Shown: positions 7,194 through 13,817 of the stretch, one piece after another
Numbering within the stretch: the first letter of the stretch is position 1
Layout of the letters: every line of letters begins with the position of its first letter
Assembly: GCA_020721025.1 (NCBI GenBank)
Contig: DYNO01000060.1
Location: 2,777 to 16,593, forward strand
DNA: 13,817 bases
From: Thiomargarita sp.
GTDB taxonomy: Bacteria > Pseudomonadota > Gammaproteobacteria > Beggiatoales > Beggiatoaceae
Reading direction: 5' to 3'
Position numbers and translations under genes: made by a program
The notes under the pieces: model-generated
Seen by the model: only the letters and a program-made list of their open reading frames with translations
What the model was told of the DNA's origin: nothing
The model's database searches: none

Positions 7194-8090
7194 ATGAGTC
7201 AAACCGCAGAAATAAACCCGGATGATGCCTCAAGAGTCACAAAGATTTATTGGCATCGGCTATTCGGATTAACGTTAATGGATTTACTCGCCAACTCGAA
7301 TTATCAAGTTGAATTGGAAAAAGAATTATCGCTGAAGAAACAATATTTAGATGTGGTAATCATTCGCAAAACGTTGGGCAATCCATTAAATGAGATGCCG
7401 GCGGGTTTAGAACAATTGGCAGAGCATAATCTATTAACTTACAAATCGTTACAAGAGCCGTTAGATGAATGGGCAATTGAAGAACTGATTGGGCATTACA
7501 CCAATTATCGAAAATTAGTCAGTCCATCGTTAGATAACTTATTGCCTGCGAATCATTTTCAACTGTACGCGGTCAGCACCCGTTATCCGAATAATTTATT
7601 GAATAAACGACTCAGTTTCCAAAAAGTGCAACAAGGTGTATTTGAACTCGTTTGGGGCAAACGTTTGATCAAACTGATTGTGCTCAACCGAATTGCCTTA
7701 GAACAAAAAAATGCCTTTTGGTTATTATTCAGTGGTCAAGCCAAGGGATTCGGCTACGGAGATCAGCACTACCATTGGCGACATCCGAGCGAACGTGCAT
7801 TGTTGAACCAACTGTATGAACTGTATCAAAAAGAGGGGGTTGTCATGCCTTATACAATGGAAGATTTCAATCGGGATTTTACCAGAGACCATCTTCATTT
7901 ACTGCCACCGGAAGAACGGTTAAGAGGATTGCCACCGGAGGAACGGCTAAGAGGATTGCCACCGGAAGCTGTCTTCAAACAATTCTCTCCCGAAGAACGG
8001 TTGAAAGGATTAGCTTTAGAGACGATATTTAATCAATTTTCCCCTGAGATGATTGAAGCCTATCTATCAAAAATTAAAGGAAAAGAGTAA
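7194..8090 (+). CDS. PD-(D/E)XK nuclease-like (Rpn-type) protein with LPPEERL repeats
   Basis: A 298-residue soluble protein that I recall as a family common in cyanobacteria and Beggiatoa-like bacteria, often labelled hypothetical or Rpn/transposase-like. The first 180 residues show the layout of a PD-(D/E)XK fold: HRLFGLTLMDLL (21-32), Glu 40/42, LDVVIIRK with Asp53, then HNLLTYKS (78-85) with Lys84. The Glu of a canonical ExK is Thr82 here, so nuclease activity is doubtful. A conserved-looking LLNQLYELYQKEG...MPYTMEDF segment (203-225) precedes six nine-residue units (237-290). Such tail repeats also occur in other Rpn-like proteins. No ribosome site is obvious before the ATG, 15 bases after mraY. 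Its stop codon overlaps the ribosome site of the algZ-like gene, so it lies within the same transcription unit. The cellular role is unknown. Confidence 0.85.
   Translation: MSQTAEINPDDASRVTKIYWHRLFGLTLMDLLANSNYQVELEKELSLKKQYLDVVIIRKTLGNPLNEMPAGLEQLAEHNLLTYKSLQEPLDEWAIEELIGHYTNYRKLVSPSLDNLLPANHFQLYAVSTRYPNNLLNKRLSFQKVQQGVFELVWGKRLIKLIVLNRIALEQKNAFWLLFSGQAKGFGYGDQHYHWRHPSERALLNQLYELYQKEGVVMPYTMEDFNRDFTRDHLHLLPPEERLRGLPPEERLRGLPPEAVFKQFSPEERLKGLALETIFNQFSPEMIEAYLSKIKGKE
7902..8063 (+). repeat. Six 27-bp (nine-residue) coding repeats
   Basis: Units start at 7902, 7929, 7956, 7983, 8010 and 8037 and read LPPEERLRG, LPPEERLRG, LPPEAVFKQ, FSPEERLKG, LALETIFNQ and FSPEMIEAY. Units 1 and 2 are nearly identical at DNA level. 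Units 3-4 and 5-6 alternate between FKQ/FNQ endings and FSPE openings, suggesting an older 18-residue duplication plus a recent 9-residue one. Confidence 0.9.
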
Positions 8091-8094
8091 GGAG
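8089..8094 (+). promoter_or_regulatory. Ribosome binding site deciding a TTG start for the algZ-like gene
   Basis: AAGGAG overlaps the stop of the preceding gene and lies seven bases before the TTG at 8102. Internal ATG codons lack comparable sites and would remove the start of the first membrane segment. Confidence 0.75.
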
Positions 8095-8101
8095 ATTTGT
8101 T

Positions 8102-9388
8102 TTGTCATCGTCTATTCCCGTAGTACAAGATAATAGTTTCTTGCCGAATTTTTGCAAAATGACCACGCTGTTTTTTGCTATTATCTTGACCGAACTATTC
8201 GCCATTATTTTAGTATTAATGCAAGATGGTTCGCATTGGTCAACAGTACAACGATTCTTACTGACTGATTTAATGGTTATTTCGATATTCATGCAGCTCG
8301 TCACCTTGCTCAGTATTGGAAGTTTATGCGGATTACGACGTTGGCTAGTCAGGATTCACAATCAATTGACAGCAGCACTCATTAGTTACATGGTGATTTT
8401 GTGGATCACTTGGTTGGTCAGCGAGGTAGGGTGGCAATTTAATCAATGGGCTATCAAAAAAGATATTTTATTCCAAATTCCGCATTATTGGTATTTATTC
8501 AAAAACCTCGCATTGACCAGTTTAGTCACATTGGTGATTTTAGGATATGGATATTGGCGCGGTTTGTGGAATAAAAGTGCTTCTTTATTGATCTATCTGA
8601 CAATTTTAATGGTTGCATTGTTCCTGACAGAATTACTCAACCTGCTCACCATTGATTATAATCACTATGATCAGATGGTTGAACACTTGCTGTTTTTATG
8701 GCGTAATTTGGGAGTCAGTGCGATAGTAACAGCAATTGTACTGCGCTATTTCTACATGCAACATGATTGGCGCAAACAGACACAAGCTCATGCCCATGCG
8801 CGCCTACAAGCCCTACAAGCCTGTATTCACCCGCATTTTTTGTTTAACACCCTGAATACAATTGCCAGTCTCATTCGTTTTGACCCTAATCGCGCCGAAT
8901 CCGCGGTCGAAGATTTAGCCGAATTATTTCGTGCTAGTTTTCGGGATGTGCAGCGGTTAATTACCATTCAAGATGAAATCGACATTTGCCAACAATATTT
9001 GCGAATCGAAGAATTACGGCTAGACCAACGTCTGCAAGTGGCTTGGCAGATTGACAATTTACCCAGAGACGCACTTATTCCACTGTTATGTTTGCAACCG
9101 TTATTGGAAAATGCGGTATATTATGGCATTCAACCCTTGCCAGAGGGCGGCGTGATTACCATTACCAGCGTGCGTGATGGCGACCAATTGACAATAGAAA
9201 TTGAAAATCCATGTGTTGCTGACATTCAAAAGTCTCGTGGTTTAGGAGTTGCGCAAGATAATGTAAGAGAACGCCTTAAAGTTTACTTTGGTGGACAAGG
9301 TAAATTAACAATTTATCAAGAATCTAACTGTTATCGTGCAAGTTTGCGCATCCCGTATCAAAAAACTTATGAAAATCCTAATAGTTGA
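8102..9388 (+). CDS. algZ: AlgZ/FimS (LytS-family) membrane sensor histidine kinase
   Basis: A 428-residue protein whose N-terminal half has about six membrane segments (roughly 20-40, 57-77, 92-112, 130-150, 161-183, 200-218) and no large extracytoplasmic domain. The cytoplasmic half is a LytS-type kinase: ALQACIHPHFLFNTLNTI carries the phosphoacceptor (His245 by family alignment), and LQPLLENAVYYGIQPLPEGG (331-350) is the N-box with Asn337. LGVAQDNVRERL follows near 381-392. The wording of these motifs, and the absence of a classical DxG box (ENPC stands there), match Pseudomonas AlgZ/FimS, though this protein is longer at the N-terminus than the 358 residues of AlgZ. Translation likely begins at the TTG behind a strong ribosome site. 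The end overlaps the algR-like start by 20 bases, so the two are coupled. The presumed partner is that regulator; in Pseudomonas the pair controls twitching motility. Confidence 0.88.
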   Translation: MSSSIPVVQDNSFLPNFCKMTTLFFAIILTELFAIILVLMQDGSHWSTVQRFLLTDLMVISIFMQLVTLLSIGSLCGLRRWLVRIHNQLTAALISYMVILWITWLVSEVGWQFNQWAIKKDILFQIPHYWYLFKNLALTSLVTLVILGYGYWRGLWNKSASLLIYLTILMVALFLTELLNLLTIDYNHYDQMVEHLLFLWRNLGVSAIVTAIVLRYFYMQHDWRKQTQAHAHARLQALQACIHPHFLFNTLNTIASLIRFDPNRAESAVEDLAELFRASFRDVQRLITIQDEIDICQQYLRIEELRLDQRLQVAWQIDNLPRDALIPLLCLQPLLENAVYYGIQPLPEGGVITITSVRDGDQLTIEIENPCVADIQKSRGLGVAQDNVRERLKVYFGGQGKLTIYQESNCYRASLRIPYQKTYENPNS

Positions 9389-10145
9389 CGATGAACCCCT
9401 AGCGCGACAACGACTGGCTGCCCTAGTCCATGAAATCGGTATCGGTCAAGTGGTGGCGGAACTGAGCAATGGTAAAGACATTATCAAAGTCGTTGAAATT
9501 TATCATCCTGACGTGGTGTTGCTAGACATTCGGATGCCCGGTGTCGATGGAATGCAGGCGGCACGACAGTTGGAAACTCTGTATCCCGCCCCCGCCATCA
9601 TTTTCACCACTGCATTTGGGGATCGTGCACTGGAAGCCTTTGATCAACAAGCAGCGGATTATTTACTCAAACCCATTCGCAAAGATCGGCTAGAAAAAGC
9701 CCTACGGCGTGCCTACACATTGTTACATTCTGACACAACCACGATCCCTCAGCAGGAAATTAAAGCCACCACCCGTAGCCATATCAGTGTCTATGTACGT
9801 GGTAATATTGTACTAATTCCGGTGAAGGAAATTTACTACTTTTTTGCCGATGACAAATACCTCATGTTGCATTGGAGCAAGGGTAACATATTGATTCATG
9901 AGACGTTAAAAGATTTGGAAAATGAATTTGCAGGACAATTTTTACGCATTCACCGCAGCACCCTTGTGTCAGTTTCCCACATTGGCGGCATGATAAAAAA
10001 AACAGAAATTGGGCAAATGCAAACCAAGACAGTACATTTCTTTGTCAAACTGAAAGACACCGACATCAGTTTAGAAGTCAGTCGCCGCCATCTCCCAATA
10101 GTGCGTAACTTATTGAAAGATATGCGTTTGCCTGGTGCGATATGA
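9369..10145 (+). CDS. algR: AlgR-like LytTR response regulator
   Basis: A 258-residue regulator close in length to Pseudomonas AlgR (248). The receiver domain (1-120) has the acidic pair in VDDE (Asp7/Asp8), phosphoacceptor Asp53 in LLDIRMPG, Thr81 and Lys101 in LLKPIRKDRL. A linker leads to a LytTR DNA-binding domain (about 137-250) with SHISVYVRGNIVLIPVKEI, FADDKYLMLH, FLRIHRSTLVS and VSRRHLP, all AlgR-like. The frame could be opened further upstream, but the ATG at 9369 gives the classic MKILIVDDEP start and overlaps the algZ-like stop; no separate ribosome site is seen, consistent with translational coupling. The domain binds direct-repeat DNA sites in relatives; no target site was identified here. 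Expected to control surface motility or exopolysaccharide genes, by homology only. Confidence 0.92.
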   Translation: MKILIVDDEPLARQRLAALVHEIGIGQVVAELSNGKDIIKVVEIYHPDVVLLDIRMPGVDGMQAARQLETLYPAPAIIFTTAFGDRALEAFDQQAADYLLKPIRKDRLEKALRRAYTLLHSDTTTIPQQEIKATTRSHISVYVRGNIVLIPVKEIYYFFADDKYLMLHWSKGNILIHETLKDLENEFAGQFLRIHRSTLVSVSHIGGMIKKTEIGQMQTKTVHFFVKLKDTDISLEVSRRHLPIVRNLLKDMRLPGAI

Positions 10146-10212
10146 ACAGAAAAATGTGGTATTTTTTAGCCTTACTGTGGTGGAGTAAAATTAACAGAAA
10201 ATGAGGTATTTT
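10145..10212 (+). repeat. Imperfect direct repeat around the pilS start, with a 16-codon frame
   Basis: 10145-10167 (AACAGAAAAATGTGG then TATTTTTT) is repeated at 10193-10212 (AACAGAAAATGAGGTATTTT), 48 bases apart. The second copy contains the pilS ribosome site. The first opens a short frame from the ATG at 10154 (MWYFLALLWWSKINRK) whose TGA overlaps the ATG at 10201. No ribosome site precedes it, so translation is unproven. Confidence 0.55.
10203..10206 (+). promoter_or_regulatory. Ribosome binding site deciding the pilS start
   Basis: GAGG lies six bases before the ATG at 10213. The earlier in-frame ATG at 10201 has no site at proper spacing, so the shorter protein is preferred by four residues. 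Confidence 0.65.
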
Positions 10213-11853
10213 ATGCACGAACATCCTGAAATTCAAATTGCCTCGCCCTCGCCTAGCCACACCCCACAGCCAGATTGGAATTTACTTCATCTCTTCAATA
10301 TTTATCGCTTAAGTATTGTCATCGTATTTTTCAGTTCATGGTTGATGGGACTCGCCCCCAATTATCTCGGAATTTATGATCAATATTTATTTCTCAGTAT
10401 CTGTTTATTATATCTACTCTTTGGTTTAATCAGTATCGCTACTATACAATACCAACTGCTACTCTTCCGAGTACAAGTCTTAGAACAGGTTGTGGTGGAT
10501 ATTTTGGCAATTACACTACTGATGCACGCAAGTGGTGGGGCAGGCAGCGGAATCGGGATGTTACTGGTCATTACCATTGCCGGCGGAAGTTTATTAACGG
10601 AGGGCAGAACTGCATTTTTCTTTGCTGCCATCGCCAGTTTGTGTATTTTGATTCAAGTCACGTTATCAGATATTTACGAATGGTTCCCCAATACCAACTA
10701 CACGCAGGCAGGAATTCTGGGCATGTCCTTTTTCGCGACCGCCTATCTTGCCTTCACCCTCGCCCACCGTATCCGTGTCACCGAAGCCCTTGCCCGACAA
10801 CGTGGTGTGCACCTGCGCTATTTCTCTGAATTAAATGAACAAATCGTCCAGCACATCCAATCTGGTATTTTAGTCATTGATGCAGTGGGACGAATTCGCC
10901 TATTCAACGATGCCGCAAAACGGTTATTAAGTTTAAATAACAATGCGTTGTATCCTAACTTGCTGGAACAAAAACTCAACATCGTCGCACCCGCTCTCGC
11001 GGAACTGGTATCCCAATGGCGACGCGGCGAAAAACGTTCCACCCTACTTTTTCGTCCGGCAAATGGCGAAGTCGATGTCATTCCCACGTTTAAGCGATTG
11101 AATCGTAACGGAGTGATCAATATTTTAATTCTATTAGAAGATGCCATGCTGATCGCCCAACAAGCCCAATTGGTCAAACTGGCGGCATTGGGACGGTTAA
11201 CTGCCAGTATCGCCCATGAAATTCGGAATCCTTTAAATTCAATAAATTATTCTGGACAACTCCTTGCGGAACTGGATTATTTAACCGCAGATGACAAACA
11301 TTTAACCGAAATCATCGTGCGAAATTGTCAGCGAGTCAACGATATTATTGAAAGCGTGTTGCAATTGGGGCGGTCACAACGGCATTTATCGGAAGAATTG
11401 ACGCAATTTAAACTTTATGACTGGTTACAAGATTTTGTCACCGATTTGGTGTTACAACACAATTTACAACCGCAACAGATTGAAATTTATACCCAACATC
11501 CACAGATCACGGTACGTTTTGACCCAGTGCAATTGTATCAAGTGCTCGGTAATTTATCAGAAAATGGGTTACGTTACAGTCAGACTCAGCCCTTGTTAAA
11601 ATTCGTGATCAGTGTGCAGCTAGAATCAAATTCAGTATATTTAGATATTTACGACCACGGTCGGGGAATGCAACCTGAAATTGCTGAACATATTTTTGAA
11701 CCCTTTTTCACCACAGAATCGATGGGCACCGGGCTGGGTTTATACATTGCCAAAGAAATTTGTGAAGCCAATGATGCGACGCTGCAATTGGTGCAAAATT
11801 TAGCAAAAGGTTGTTGTTTCAGAATCCATTTTTTGGGCACCGAGGTCGGTTAA
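10213..11853 (+). CDS. pilS: PilS-like sensor histidine kinase
   Basis: A 546-residue membrane kinase, near the 530 of Pseudomonas PilS. About six membrane segments fill residues 27-185, including the PilS-like stretch GGAGSGIGMLLVITIAGGSLL (split between 108-128). A PAS domain (about 203-310) follows with SGILVIDAVGRIRLFN. The HisKA segment LAALGRLTASIAHEIRNPLNSI places the phosphoacceptor at His335. The ATPase domain shows the N-box NLSENGLRYS (447-456), DHGRG (481-485), FEPFFTTES (495-503) and GTGLGLYIAKE (505-515). The LIAQQAQLVKLAALGRLT run (313-330) is nearly the Pseudomonas PilS sequence as I recall it. In Pseudomonas, PilS senses pilin in the inner membrane and sets PilR phosphorylation. 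It sits 67 bases after the algR-like gene and four bases before pilR. Confidence 0.93.
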   Translation: MHEHPEIQIASPSPSHTPQPDWNLLHLFNIYRLSIVIVFFSSWLMGLAPNYLGIYDQYLFLSICLLYLLFGLISIATIQYQLLLFRVQVLEQVVVDILAITLLMHASGGAGSGIGMLLVITIAGGSLLTEGRTAFFFAAIASLCILIQVTLSDIYEWFPNTNYTQAGILGMSFFATAYLAFTLAHRIRVTEALARQRGVHLRYFSELNEQIVQHIQSGILVIDAVGRIRLFNDAAKRLLSLNNNALYPNLLEQKLNIVAPALAELVSQWRRGEKRSTLLFRPANGEVDVIPTFKRLNRNGVINILILLEDAMLIAQQAQLVKLAALGRLTASIAHEIRNPLNSINYSGQLLAELDYLTADDKHLTEIIVRNCQRVNDIIESVLQLGRSQRHLSEELTQFKLYDWLQDFVTDLVLQHNLQPQQIEIYTQHPQITVRFDPVQLYQVLGNLSENGLRYSQTQPLLKFVISVQLESNSVYLDIYDHGRGMQPEIAEHIFEPFFTTESMGTGLGLYIAKEICEANDATLQLVQNLAKGCCFRIHFLGTEVG

Positions 11854-11857
11854 TCTT

Positions 11858-13468
11858 ATGACAAAAATCGAAGCGAAGAAAATACAATCCGTCTGTCTCA
11901 TTGTTGATGATGAAGTGGATAACTTGGTGGTTTTAGAAAGAACCTTGAAAGGTTTAGGAATCGAATGTCTGAAGGCGAGCACAGTCAACGAAGCATTAAA
12001 ATTAATAGCATCTGCTGAATTTTCCTTATGTATCACCGATATGCAACTTCCGAACACGCGCGGCGGAGCCCTACGTTCTGACGGCGGTATGGATATCATT
12101 GCCAATATTCACCAAAAAAAACCTGATCTTCCCATCATTGCCATTACCGGTTTTTCTGATTTGGAATCTACCGTGCAAGTGCTGAAATTGGGCGCGTTCG
12201 ATTATACGTTTAAACCGATTACCGTGATCACCTTGCGTCACATCGTCAACAGTGCATTACGCTATTCAGAAAGCATTTTGATGAAAAATGTCGAAAAACG
12301 CGAATATATTGCCAATAACTTGATTGGTAACTCCAAAATTATGCGTGAACTGCGCTCAAAACTCGAAACCTGTGCTTACACGCAGATACCGGTGCATATT
12401 AACGGGGAATCAGGCACTGGCAAGGAAGTGGTGGCGCGAGTGATTCATCGGCTGAGTTCGCGGGCAGAAAAACCTTTCGTTCCCGTCAATTGCAGTGCGA
12501 TTCCGTCTGAACTGGTGGAAAGCGAATTTTTTGGACATAAAAAGGGCAGTTTTAGCGGGGCAACGCAGGACAAAACCGGATTATTTCAAGCAGCAGAGGG
12601 GGGAGTATTATTTTTAGATGAAATTGGCGATCTCCCGTTCACTGTACAAGCCAAATTACTGCGCGCCATTCAAGAAAAAAAAATCCGTCCGCTCGGTTCA
12701 ACGCAAGAAATTCCGGTCGATGTGCGTATTTTGAGTGCAACCCATCAAGATTTAGAAGAATTGGTGAAAATAGGCAGTTTCCGGCAAGATTTACTGTATC
12801 GAATCAAGGTCGTCGAATTGCGTGTGCCACCATTACGGGAACGGGTTGAAGATATTCCACTTCTCGCTGCAAAAATCTTAGACCGTATCAGTAAAGAATC
12901 AAACATGGTTCCCCCATTTCAATTTTCTTCCAATGCACTGATTACATTGCAAAATTATCCATTTGACGGCAATGTGCGGGAATTGCAAAATATTTTAGAA
13001 CGAACTGCCACCGTTTGCCAAAGTAGCAGAATTTCTCGAAAAAATTTGGAACTGCCCGGCATGGAGCAGGATGACGATGATTGTGATGCGGCAGAGGAAG
13101 AAGAGCTAGAAACGATAGAGGAAATTATCAGTGATAACGACGAACCGCCAATTGATTCAAAAGATGATATTCTCAACGCCCCCAACATCAAACTCAACCC
13201 AGAATCAGAAGCAGAAAGAGCTAAAATTATCATCGCACTAGAACAAACGGGGCACAATTTCAGTCTCGCAGCGAAATTACTCAACATGACCCGTGCTACC
13301 TTGCGCTATCGAATCAAGCAGATTAAAAAATCCATTATCTTGGTCGCGATGGCACAGGTGGGAGGTAATTTCCAGATGGCGGCGAAAATACTCGGTGTGA
13401 GTGTCGCTGTGCTGCGCGAAGAAATTGTTCGTCTTTGGGGAGATAAACCACCAAAATTTAAATATTAG
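11858..13468 (+). CDS. pilR: PilR-like sigma-54-dependent response regulator with tandem HTH tail
   Basis: A 536-residue NtrC-class activator, longer than Pseudomonas PilR (about 445). The receiver (11-135) has VDDE, phosphoacceptor Asp61 in CITDMQLP, Thr97 and Lys119; an insertion of roughly nine Gly-rich residues (about 66-77) follows the phosphorylation loop. The AAA+ domain (150-385) has Walker A GESGTGKE (183-190), GSFSGA (230-235) where most relatives have GAFTGA or GSFTGA, Walker B LFLDEIGD (251-258), arginine finger region FRQDLLYRI (308-316) and GNVREL (371-376). An acidic linker (403-436) precedes two consecutive Fis-type helix-turn-helix segments (about 454-488 and 494-526); PilR normally has one. 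Expected to activate sigma-54 promoters such as that of the major pilin in response to PilS. The first four bases after the pilS stop lead directly to its ATG, so the pair is co-expressed. Domain assignment is secure; the altered features are noted separately. Confidence 0.93.
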   Translation: MTKIEAKKIQSVCLIVDDEVDNLVVLERTLKGLGIECLKASTVNEALKLIASAEFSLCITDMQLPNTRGGALRSDGGMDIIANIHQKKPDLPIIAITGFSDLESTVQVLKLGAFDYTFKPITVITLRHIVNSALRYSESILMKNVEKREYIANNLIGNSKIMRELRSKLETCAYTQIPVHINGESGTGKEVVARVIHRLSSRAEKPFVPVNCSAIPSELVESEFFGHKKGSFSGATQDKTGLFQAAEGGVLFLDEIGDLPFTVQAKLLRAIQEKKIRPLGSTQEIPVDVRILSATHQDLEELVKIGSFRQDLLYRIKVVELRVPPLRERVEDIPLLAAKILDRISKESNMVPPFQFSSNALITLQNYPFDGNVRELQNILERTATVCQSSRISRKNLELPGMEQDDDDCDAAEEEELETIEEIISDNDEPPIDSKDDILNAPNIKLNPESEAERAKIIIALEQTGHNFSLAAKLLNMTRATLRYRIKQIKKSIILVAMAQVGGNFQMAAKILGVSVAVLREEIVRLWGDKPPKFKY

Positions 13469-13817
13469 GAATGACGCAGTTGAAACAGATTTCCATTGAT
13501 TTTATTCAAGACTGCGGACAGTTTTCTACAACCACGGATGAAACTCAATAAGTTATGCTACTCATTCGATAACTAATTGATACTAAAATATAATTTTAGA
13601 ACTGTCCGAACCATTGTGATTCAAATATCGAAAAATCGCTCAAAACAAAACCATTTGAATCAATTAAACTGCGTGACTTAAATACAACTACGATATTATA
13701 AGATATAGTTCCCCATTCTACTAACTTATCCGCTAGAATTGTCTTGAAAAAATAAAATCTCACCTGTTACATTTCTGCTGAACCCGGTTGAACATTGCTG
13801 ATCTACCGTCCCAACAA
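13469..13817. other. Gene-free tail after pilR
   Basis: 349 AT-rich bases to the right edge with no convincing gene or clear intrinsic terminator for pilR. It contains the nested inverted repeat at 13515-13608. At the far right two minus-strand frames are open from the edge (stops at 13760-13762 and 13726-13728), so the end of a convergent gene cannot be excluded. Confidence 0.55.
13515..13608. repeat. Nested inverted-repeat element (MITE-like or structured RNA)
   Basis: The outer arms CGGACAGTT (13515-13523) and AACTGTCCG (13600-13608) are perfect 9-bp inverted repeats. Past a two-base bulge, three further pairs (13526-13528 with 13597-13599) extend the stem. Inside, 13545-13556 and 13569-13580 form an 11-bp stem with one A-A mismatch and a 12-base loop. 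The 94-base unit lacks a T-run, so it is not an ordinary terminator. Size and terminal inverted repeats fit a tiny non-autonomous element, but no target-site duplication is evident. Confidence 0.5.

Noticed and set aside
9336..9368. Upstream start for the algR-like gene
   Set aside because: The added residues (MQVCASRIKKL) are not part of a receiver domain; the ATG at 9369 gives a standard receiver start.
10172..10188. Attenuator hairpin before pilS
   Set aside because: TTACT/AGTAA gives only a five-pair AT-rich stem with no T-run after it; too weak to call.
10818..11177. 119-codon minus-strand frame within pilS
   Set aside because: It lies entirely opposite a gene with clear PAS and HisKA motifs, and its product looks like a random antisense translation.
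12955..13287. 110-codon minus-strand, Ser-rich frame
   Set aside because: It is the antisense of the acidic linker of PilR; Asp/Glu codons read backwards give Ser/Ile runs.
13786..13798. Sigma-54 promoter (GG...GC) near the right edge
   Set aside because: GG at 13786 and GC at 13797 are separated by nine bases rather than the required ten, and the flanking consensus is poor.

Overview
The window looks like a chromosomal segment of an AT-rich gammaproteobacterium. PilS/PilR-like and AlgZ/AlgR-like two-component pairs point to Gammaproteobacteria. Three further traits recall large filamentous sulfur bacteria (Thiotrichales, Beggiatoa/Thioploca/Thioflexithrix type): a surface protein with Cys-framed Ig-like modules, a PD-(D/E)XK-like protein ending in LPPEERL repeats, and many signalling proteins. 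The family-level placement comes from recalled resemblance, not from a search.

Left part (1-4340). The window opens inside a + strand gene for a repetitive, probably exported protein whose first visible residues are GEPTTKP heptapeptide repeats. It converges on a two-gene minus-strand unit, with a strong hairpin terminator between the stop codons. That unit is, in transcription order, a PhnD-like periplasmic binding protein and a membrane protein with Cache sensor, HAMP and SpoIIE/RsbU-type PP2C phosphatase. No transporter subunits are visible, so the binding protein may feed the sensor phosphatase; this is an inference.

Right part (4737-13468). After a divergent gap of about 400 bases, seven + strand genes follow with little or no space between them: murF, mraY, a PD-(D/E)XK-like gene, algZ-like and algR-like genes (overlapping), then pilS and pilR. 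murF and mraY make the last cytoplasmic peptidoglycan precursor and the first lipid-linked one. The murE-before and murD/ftsW/murG-after neighbours of a normal dcw cluster are absent, so the cluster is broken up. In Pseudomonas both AlgZ/AlgR and PilS/PilR control type IV pili, so their adjacency suggests a motility or surface-behaviour control locus riding on cell-wall genes. PilR is unusual: an insertion beside the phosphorylation site, GSFSGA in place of the sigma-54 contact motif, a long acidic linker, and two tandem Fis-type DNA-binding segments.

The last 349 bases hold no confident gene but contain a nested inverted-repeat structure that looks like a small mobile or structured-RNA element. 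I see no clear new defence or mobile system. The best leads are the PhnD-like/phosphatase pair, the modified PilR, the linkage of wall synthesis with two pilus regulators, and the structured element after pilR.
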